A program made the translations under genes and the position numbers. Of a DNA stretch of 64,000 bases, positions 58,701 to 64,000 are shown piece by piece. The notes beneath the pieces were generated by a model, which worked only from the letters and a program-made list of their open reading frames with translations, had not been told where the DNA came from and did no database searches. Numbering within the stretch: the first letter of the stretch is position 1; each line of letters opens with the position of its first letter. Source of the stretch: Symbiodinium natans (taxonomy: Eukaryota; Sar; Dinophyceae; Suessiales; Symbiodiniaceae); assembly GCA_905221605.1 (NCBI GenBank), contig CAJNDS010002144.1, forward strand, positions 427,647 through 491,646. Direction: 5' to 3'.

Positions 58701-61450
58701 GGTTCTGAGGTGTACCAACAGTACAAGGGGTCCTTCTCTATGTCTTCACTCTCTTCATCACTCTCACTTCCAATCTGAAATTCCTGCTCTGACTTTCCTG
58801 AACTAGCCGAAACCATCAAAACTCTCCCGAAGTAATCAATTTCAAGTTCCTCAGAGTCTTCGCTCAGCTCGAACTCCTCAGGAAAGCTGGTCGGTGGATC
58901 ACCGATGTGGTGCATTGTTACCATCCTGATGATCGGCTTCTGGGTTCCTTGACCTGATGAACTGGCTGATGTTGTCGCTGTTCTCGATGTTGGAGCTTGG
59001 GTTGAGGCTGTTCCTCTACTTGGGGCTTCACTCTGAGTTTCCTGCATTTCTACATTCCTAGCCGTGTACCCCATGTCTCTCTGTTTCTTCCTACACTGGG
59101 CCTCAAAGTGTCCATACTTCTGGCAGTAATGGCAAACTCCTGTAGCTGCTTGGGCCTTTCCTTTGCCTTTACCTTTGTAGCTACCTTTGAACCCTTTGTA
59201 GCCTTTTCCTCTGCCTTTGAAACCTCTAAAGCCTCTACCTCGGCCTTTCCAGTTTCCACCTCTGCCTTTGCCTCTACCTTTTCCTTTGCCTCGACCTTTG
59301 AAACCACCTTTGCCTGAATCCTTGCCTGAATCCTTACCACCTTTCTTTCCTTTACCTTTGTACCCGTACCAATCTCTACCTTTGCCTTTCCAAGCCTGAG
59401 ACACATCCATGGCTGCAACACCCTGATGATCTTCTCCCTTGTCGATTAGGTCAGTAGTGGTCCTATAGGGTGTTCCTTGGGACTGCGTAAGCGAATTGGT
59501 CCACTTCTCAGTTGACTCATAGTTCACAAGATACTGCCTAAGTGCCGGGTACTTCGTCTTCTCATCTAGGTTGAGCAACAAATGTCTCTTTACTTCAGGC
59601 TTCATTCCTTGAATCAATGTACTAACCTTCAAGTTTTCCTGCACCTTTTCTCCAGTGGACTTCTCGTACTGCTCAATGCGTTCCTCATATTCGAGGATGT
59701 TCTCTGCAATGCCTTTGTCCTTGGCAAAACGGAAATTCATGATGTTGTGGAAAAGTTCCAGCGATCTTGCTCTATTCACAGGCTGGTATTCTAACAACAG
59801 CATCCTATAGGCTTCCATACCGTTCTCTTCTGTCGTATGGCGAACCACACGATACGGTCTGCCTTTGGTGTAAGACGCTAAAATGCTATACAACTTCCTG
59901 CTTTGCGTTTTGGCCTCATCAGTCATATCTTTCATGTCCAGCACTTCATTCTTCCTTAGGTCGTTCTCCACGAGGTCCATGGTTTCCACAAGATCTTCAT
60001 CCATAGCGCCAAGCCAAACTCGAAGTCGTTGCTTGAACTCCATGAAACCATTCTTTTCTTCTTGCCAAGTTCCTGGAGAAAATACTTCTGGAGGCTTGAT
60101 GAGTTTGTGAAGCTCAACGTCACCTGGCTTTCTTCCTTTCACTGCTCTCTCTAGGCTGCTTCCGATCTCCTCGAAAGTTGTCACTGCTGTTTCCTGCGCT
60201 TGAAGCAAAGTGTGCTGTGCCTCTGCACTCTGCTGCTGAATTGCCTGCAGTGTATTGCTGAAGCTTGCTGTGATGCTTTGCTCTCGGGCTGTGCCGGCTG
60301 CTGCACTGCTCCTCATCTCTTCTGCTAAGGTTTGTATTCCTTGAAGCGTTTGCTGGTTGATTTCTGCAAGTCTCTGTAGTGCATCTTCCATTCCTTTGGC
60401 TGCTTCCAAGTTGCTGTACACAAGCACAACAAGAAACATTGTCTTGTGCTGTCTCCTCACTTCTGCTCTTCTTCTCATGCTTTTCCTTTTGGGCTCTTTC
60501 GCTCTCTTCGTCCTTTTCTGTACTGCTGTAAAGAACAATCGTGAGAAGTACGATAGGATGATCCAAGTAATCATTCCTAGAGGTGTTCCTGCGAAAACTA
60601 CGAGATGAATTCCTTCAAACACTAAGCTGTGCACGACGTCGTGAAACTTCTTTTCTAGCTGTTCGAACTGTTCCTTGAAAGGGATCTTTTCTACATTGTG
60701 AAACTTTCCTTCTACTAGGCGCCTAGGAGCGTAGCCGGACTCAAGGCTCTCATTTTCTTCACTCATGTACATGTCGATGCTCCTAATCGTGTAGGCATTC
60801 ATGAAGTCCTGGTTCACGGAGTACTTGTCGTAGTTCTTCTGAGAATGCGTATTGGGCTTTCCTGGGAGGCTCGTCCACACAACCATCAACTCACTCTCGT
60901 CAATCTCGGCAATCACCTTTCTCCCACGTCTTTCTTCCTTGGAGGATCTGTCATCTCCAAGGGCAAGTTCATCCTTGGCTCTTCCGGGTCCAAGGGCCTG
61001 CCACGGATTCTCTTCGAAGCCATATCTTCCTGGAGTCATGCTCATCCCGCACAAAGTGGCGAGGCTCCCCAGGGCAAAACCAACCAGCAGCACTATGCCT
61101 GCTGCCATTCCGTAGCATCTCATGTTCCTCGTCTTCACTTCCTGAATCGTGTATCGTTCAGGGAAGCAATTGAAGCAAGGGGCAAAGTCCCTCACTCTTC
61201 CACCAGCAACCGTCAGGTTCCTGATGTGACCACAACCTGGTTTGTGGTACCTTCTTCCTGCTCTTGTTGCTATCCGGACTGTGGGGAGGTACTCGAAGAA
61301 CTCTCGGACTTCGACGTTCTTTTCCTGTTTCCACATTTGTATCATCCCACAGACGAGAGAAGCCATCATGGCTATGAGGACGATTCCTACTCCTGCTATG
61401 TGTAGCATCATCGCTGCCTCTGGTTCCTGGAACGGCAGCTCCGCTACCAT
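55655..61450 (-). CDS. Copia ORF1: membrane module, Gag, protease, integrase
   Basis: 1931 residues. The ATG is formed by the last LTR base and the primer site. Residues 1-360 are unusual: hydrophobic segments at 16-36 and 114-135, a Cys/His cluster between them (YHKPGCGH...CFNC, 68-95), and further hydrophobic stretches near 280-350. Gag follows, with a Gly/Lys-rich basic region and a CCHC knuckle near 770 (CHYCQKYGHFEAQC). The protease is VVLDSGADISLAP near 937. The integrase has an HHCC module (HNLTHLPYATWCPVC) near 1405, then MDFCFTG, ADNEGT and the Glu in KETNGMAERAI. The C-terminal 300 residues are Pro/Ser-rich and acidic. No internal stop. Confidence 0.93.
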   Translation of the reverse strand: MVAELPFQEPEAAMMLHIAGVGIVLIAMMASLVCGMIQMWKQEKNVEVREFFEYLPTVRIATRAGRRYHKPGCGHIRNLTVAGGRVRDFAPCFNCFPERYTIQEVKTRNMRCYGMAAGIVLLVGFALGSLATLCGMSMTPGRYGFEENPWQALGPGRAKDELALGDDRSSKEERRGRKVIAEIDESELMVVWTSLPGKPNTHSQKNYDKYSVNQDFMNAYTIRSIDMYMSEENESLESGYAPRRLVEGKFHNVEKIPFKEQFEQLEKKFHDVVHSLVFEGIHLVVFAGTPLGMITWIILSYFSRLFFTAVQKRTKRAKEPKRKSMRRRAEVRRQHKTMFLVVLVYSNLEAAKGMEDALQRLAEINQQTLQGIQTLAEEMRSSAAAGTAREQSITASFSNTLQAIQQQSAEAQHTLLQAQETAVTTFEEIGSSLERAVKGRKPGDVELHKLIKPPEVFSPGTWQEEKNGFMEFKQRLRVWLGAMDEDLVETMDLVENDLRKNEVLDMKDMTDEAKTQSRKLYSILASYTKGRPYRVVRHTTEENGMEAYRMLLLEYQPVNRARSLELFHNIMNFRFAKDKGIAENILEYEERIEQYEKSTGEKVQENLKVSTLIQGMKPEVKRHLLLNLDEKTKYPALRQYLVNYESTEKWTNSLTQSQGTPYRTTTDLIDKGEDHQGVAAMDVSQAWKGKGRDWYGYKGKGKKGGKDSGKDSGKGGFKGRGKGKGRGKGRGGNWKGRGRGFRGFKGRGKGYKGFKGSYKGKGKGKAQAATGVCHYCQKYGHFEAQCRKKQRDMGYTARNVEMQETQSEAPSRGTASTQAPTSRTATTSASSSGQGTQKPIIRMVTMHHIGDPPTSFPEEFELSEDSEELEIDYFGRVLMVSASSGKSEQEFQIGSESDEESEDIEKDPLYCWYTSEPENFVRTVRESPGAKEIEVVLDSGADISLAPMWMRNFGRKVPDRRRIELRDAQGTRIKVQDQRVIEVEFEDVGGNCVKVEEVFLISSVVHPLLAVGKLLKKGWEFRNGSETGTFLVEGNTSIAVAYNNNSLTAKAFVRTVSTSQTTGVPTPIYLCETLRNLVAEGRIGWTSVTEPYVVHYSPKSSEHVDPAMMYPQGKHPFRAVLVRDTEGWQLLRYNERYEELEEPFGHIYDESQNFEVLTLISSKAFPPYLIGTPKKAEDRRTFEEYTDDKWSLSKDGTELIRYHHTPRKTRFHPLDLKDIPVERENLQNERSTYGEDPVNHEFFEDKMPWIADEYDEFSSPFGVRSWTGLSKFRLVYPVDGSKAQQQEQRLKTVPENESMEIDEQEPQAPAHRYELHGELTFIYDGHEYNQQNSLKILKELCTELGVSKNGSKQDLLRRLSRKIMEDERRLGLNTAQKKYQEYAIPQPLKDQVMPKPEEVEVHNLTHLPYATWCPVCVACKGKESPHPTQSPEKERSSRPTLCMDFCFTGTSHDEAPTAVSLVCIDSWSRSIACIPTATKGKGLIEHIGEGVTYMSTQLQYQTINLKADNEGTMKKLKQIILKQRSALGLGTTLQDAVSGQKETNGMAERAIQTVRRQALTLIQGLQEQAKVLIAHTHPLFSWAFRHAAWILNRYHRHSATGMTPYEFVAGRPYEGTLCQFGESLMVLANRTGVNVKKGDPQWLRGVFLGKTDNNLFITWHMDGIKTSRSVKRCPHHFDLEALTSVGIHTWEVKHTTLTTRVVPRKNLPGPSGTPAPVTVVEPLGDQHGIGAITPGIQTPVIAGGASTPKPLGTVTPRNTNLHAMAKKAKEQEQLQAEPAAPEWIDPGPDEAGSDATPTSQLSHLQNRGPGSDEAGSDVTPTSQISRGRGSDSMSTDQEVMQESQGSELLLPRAPSAVRKHEYEDVGTSSKIPRTDESPKRKFPPFNAGRVFEHNDEPLPEPGLDDICWEDTYSDIGDEEEEDEEERESFQR
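61438..61449 (-). other. Primer-binding site (initiator Met tRNA type)
   Basis: TGGTAGCGGAGC follows the 5' LTR directly, identical to the site of element 1. Confidence 0.82.
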
Positions 61451-61628
61451 GTCAAAGATAGGGTCAATCTAAAGCTAACTGAAAAGCTGGGACACTCCGC
61501 ACTTTTCCTGGGTTCGCTGCGGTGTGTGTCCTTGTTCGAGCCTGTCGTCGACAAGACGTTCCGAGGCTCTGGTGTGCATTCCACATGCACCTGGTGCACA
61601 GCTTCCTGTACTGCGTAGATGTTTAACA
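61450..61628 (-). repeat. 5' LTR of copia element 2
   Basis: Identical to 51513-51691. Transcription of the element would start here toward lower coordinates. Confidence 0.97.
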
Positions 61629-62100
61629 TGAAGGCAAAGATGCGAAACTGTCCAGTGTTGTGTCGCAGAAGGCTACAGCGCGACTTGTTCCAGAATTGTC
61701 AAACATCCTGTTGCATCATGTTGTATAGAGAAGCAAAAAGCGCTGTGAACTGCAGTGTTTTGGGCATGGTTAGAATAAACCCACCAACCCCCCGCCCCCC
61801 TGGGGGGTGACCCACGCTTTGCGTGGCAAACGTGGGGGACGTAGCCCGAGATTAACTAACTAATGGTATAGTAGCAGCCGCGTATTCTATCAGGCACTGA
61901 GCATATTCAACTACTAATCTCGGGCGTGGGCCTACATAGTTAGGAAACATTTCATGCAACTCGACCTTAGATAGATTAGCCTTCCTCCTCAGAAAAACAC
62001 TTAGCTTGCTTTAAGTATGCCAAACTAGCAAAGCTCTCCCGCAGAACCCCCAAACCCTAATCGCAAACTGGGGAGGGTTGACGTTTAGGGTTCCGGGCTT
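61629..62100. other. Spacer with small inverted repeat
   Basis: CCCGAGATTA (61845-61854) and TAATCTCGGG (61915-61924) form 10-bp arms around about 60 bases. GACCCACG...CGTGGG-type sequences lie nearby. No gene seen. Confidence 0.55.
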
Positions 62101-62195
62101 CAGGGTTCTGAGCTGCTGGCCGCTGCATCGCACATGCTCAACACCGGCGAGGTGGCGTCGGAGGTCAGGTTCCTTGTGGAGAGTTTCAGGGGTTA
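62101..62195 (+). CDS. Possible exon, product unknown
   Basis: The plus-strand frame QGSELLAAASHMLNTGEVAS continues EVRFLVESFRG to a TAA. Its helical, protein-like composition is flanked by telomere-like DNA. It would be the only plus-strand exon in the region, so confidence is low. Confidence 0.3.
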
Positions 62196-62439
62196 AGGGC
62201 CCATTTCTAACCCTGAACCCTGAAGCACGCCCCATACCCTGAAAGCCTAAACAGGAACCTTGGAGCCTCGAAACCCGAAAACCCAAAAAAACCTGAAACC
62301 TTAAAACCCAAACAAAGCCATGAAGCCCGAAAACTCTGAGTTTCATGCTCCCGTAACACAGGGCTTCTCATACCCCTTATATACCCGGGAAGACCCAAGG
62401 GCCCAAACTTCAGAACCCTTGAACAACCAAAAACAGTGC

Positions 62440-62760
62440 AGCCCTAAACCCCAAACCCTCAACCCTAAACCCTAAACCCTAAACCCGAAACCCGAAACCC
62501 GAAACCCCCTCTCAATCTCCAAGGTTCGAAGTGAAGACCGAGGTCACATCGGAGTCCGTGGTCGCCTTGGCCTTCTGAGAGTCCTGGAACCCGGAACGTG
62601 AAAACTTACAGGGTTTAGGGTTTAGGGTTTAGGGTTTAGGGTTTAGGGTTTCGGGTCTGGGGTTGGGGTTTAGGGTTCAGGGTTTGGCGTTTAGGGTTTG
62701 GCGTTTGGGGTTTGGGTTTAGGGTTTAGGGTTCGGGGTTTGGGGCTGAGGGCTTGCTGTA
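62440..62760. repeat. Telomeric arrays around a possible minus-strand exon
   Basis: CCCTAAA-type copies lie at 62440-62510, and TTTAGGG, TTTGGGG and related variants at 62610-62755. Between them the minus strand reads SGFQDSQKAKATTDSDVTSV then FTSNLGD and a stop (about 62515-62600), which could be a terminal exon. Confidence 0.5.
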
Positions 62761-62996
62761 AAAGGATTGGGTATTTGGATCAAGCTCGAAAGCTTCATGA
62801 AGTGCCAAAAGCAGCTCTGGCCCAATTGTGGAGGGCCGTCTAACACTTTTTCTCCCACCCCACGCCGTCCAAGGCGGCAAGCCACCCCAGCCAATAGCTT
62901 ACTTACACAAACAACATGGGACGTTGGAATCGGCCAGTTTTGGCCGGATCTTTGTGGTCTGAGGGCAGAAGGGTTTCAGGGTGTGTCTGGATTGTC

Positions 62997-63057
62997 AGGG
63001 GGTCCCAGGAGGGTCCCAGGAGGGTTGCAGGAGGGTCCCAGGAGGGTCCCAGGTCCA
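62997..63057. repeat. GGGTCCCAGGA minisatellite
   Basis: Four to five copies of an 11-15 base unit, GGGTCCCAGGAG with variants. Confidence 0.9.
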
Positions 63058-63199
63058 GGGACCACAAGGACGTACAAACGTGCTCGGGTGCTACCAACCT
63101 GCGAGCTGTGGGAGGCGGGCGAACGACCTGGGTCGGCTTGCGCCATCGAGGTCGAGGGGCTCAAAGCGCCGCCCCCCACTGTAGGGGGGCGGCCTAAGC

Positions 63200-63480
63200 C
63201 TTGAGTTTAGGGTTTTGGGTTTAGGGTTTCGGGTTTAGGGTCTGGGGTTTAGGGTTTAGGGTTTAGGGTTAAGGCTTAGGGTTTAGGGTTGTTGGTTGAG
63301 GGTTCGGGGTTTAGGGTTCAGGGTTCTGGGTTTGGGGTTTGGGGTTGAAGGTTTAAGGTTCAGGGCTTGGAGTTTGACGTTTCGGGTTTGGGGTTTCGGG
63401 GTTTGGGGTTTAGGGTTCAGAGTTTAGGGCTTTGGGGTTCAGGGTATGGGGTCTAGGGTTAGAGTTCAGGCGGTTTATGG
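63200..63480. repeat. Mixed telomere-variant repeats
   Basis: Interleaved TTTAGGG, TTTGGGG, TTTCGGG and TTCAGGG heptamers, more degenerate than elsewhere in the window. Confidence 0.85.
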
Positions 63481-63499
63481 CAGGAGAGCAAGCGAGCGA

Positions 63500-63524
63500 A
63501 AAAAAGAGAGAGAGAGAGAGATAG

Positions 63525-63566
<42 letters not shown>

Positions 63567-63575
63567 CGACAAAGA
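63500..63575. repeat. (GA)n microsatellite
   Basis: An imperfect GA tract. Frames over it (Arg-Glu or Ser-Leu repeats) are artefacts. Confidence 0.92.
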
Positions 63576-63644
63576 GCGAGTGGAGCGAGAGCGAGCGAGT
63601 GAAGAGTTACGGCGGGTGCTTGTGTGTGCGTGTGTCCTGGAGAA

Positions 63645-63772
63645 GTGACGTTCCCGAGTCGAACTTCAGCGTACCCTGGGCTTTGGCTTCTGCGTGGAAC
63701 ATGGGGTTGAAGGTCACGGGCACACCTCGGTACTTGTGTGGGGGGTTTCCGGGCTTCCTGCACTTCGGCGGG
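63645..63772 (-). CDS. Possible exon, product unknown
   Basis: The minus-strand frame PPKCRKPGNPPHKYRGVPVT continues FNPMFHAEAKAQGTLKFDSG then TSLLQDT. Its composition is protein-like and it sits between repeat blocks, as the other exons here do. No family is recognised. Confidence 0.4.
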
Positions 63773-64000
63773 CTTAAGGTTTAGGGCTTAGGGTGCAGGG
63801 TTTAGGGTTTTCGGGGCTTAGGGGCTTTGGGCTTTGGGGCTTTGGGGCTTTGGGGCTTTGGGGCTTTGGGGGGGCGGTCGAAACTGCAGCCCGGGCCACC
63901 CGGCATCGGCCAGACCTGGCGTAATCGGAGCGTTTCTAAGAAGACCAAACTGCTCCGAAGGAACCCCCCAAACTCTAAGGGCTTAGGGACCCCTGAACTC
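63773..64000. repeat. Telomere-like and GGGGCTTT repeats
   Basis: TTTAGGG-like copies are followed by about six GGGGCTTTG units (63820-63870), then unique sequence to the window end. Confidence 0.8.

Larger units (their letters stand above)
51513..61628 (-). mobile_element. Ty1/copia LTR retrotransposon, element 2 (near intact, young)
   Basis: Identical 179-bp LTRs (51513-51691 and 61450-61628), TG...CA. The flanks TTAAG and TGAAG could be a 5-bp target duplication with one mismatch. The primer-binding site is at 61438-61449 and the purine-rich tract GAAGGCGGGG abuts the 3' LTR. Two long frames cover 9.5 kb: ORF1 (N-terminal membrane module, Gag, protease, integrase) and ORF2 (RT, RNase H, coiled-coil tail). 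They overlap by 47 bases and ORF2 is +1 relative to ORF1. LTR identity and intact frames imply recent insertion. It is a different lineage from element 1 but shares the 12-base primer site and the ATG at the LTR junction. Confidence 0.95.

Overview
The window reads as nuclear DNA of a dinoflagellate, probably from or near the Symbiodiniaceae (inferred from gene structure, not from a database match). Several features point this way. Short blocks of the telomere heptamer TTTAGGG/CCCTAAA are scattered through the whole window. Introns start with GA, GC or GT and are flanked by short direct repeats, with AG|G at both splice junctions. Almost every recognisable gene and mobile element lies on the minus strand, as in a unidirectional gene array. 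Proteins are recognisably eukaryotic but unusual.

Layout from left to right. 1-984: telomere-like repeats. 985-10262: a degenerate Ty1/copia retrotransposon with 83-bp LTRs, whose integrase is interrupted by a 474-bp insertion. 10263-11572: telomere-variant arrays. 11573-22051: a host gene for a multi-membrane-span protein with a TIR-like C-terminal region, split by a 7,988-bp LINE (11958-19945) that carries a perfect 15-bp target-site duplication. The LINE encodes an OTU-protease/zinc-finger ORF1 and an APE endonuclease-RT-RNase H ORF2, overlapping by ATGA. 22052-26779: microsatellites, MITE-like inverted repeats and a few uncertain exons. 26780-29910: a CobW/G3E metal-chaperone GTPase gene. 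29999-31586: a calcyclin-binding protein (CacyBP/SIP)-like gene. 31587-34165: mostly repeats. 34166-37642: a secreted/membrane EGF-repeat protein. 38133-38693: a permuted papain-fold (LRAT/PPPDE-like) candidate. 39942-40990: unrecognised exons. About 41570-50600: a long gene with at least nine copies of an unrecognised ~60-residue repeat, its half-domains spread over many small exons. 51513-61628: a nearly intact copia element with identical 179-bp LTRs. 61629-64000: telomere-like and simple repeats with a few candidate exons.

The main pattern lies in the introns. Many contain little besides a telomeric-repeat block or a short inverted-repeat element, and they are bordered by a 10-25 bp duplication of exon sequence (4 bp for the inverted-repeat type). 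Splicing at the same AG|G in both copies of the duplication restores an uninterrupted reading frame. This looks like recent intron gain by insertion with target duplication, using telomeric DNA as filler in one class and MITE-like introners in the other.

No rRNA, tRNA, spliced-leader RNA or CRISPR feature was recognised. Exon boundaries are my reading of the sequence and need transcript support.
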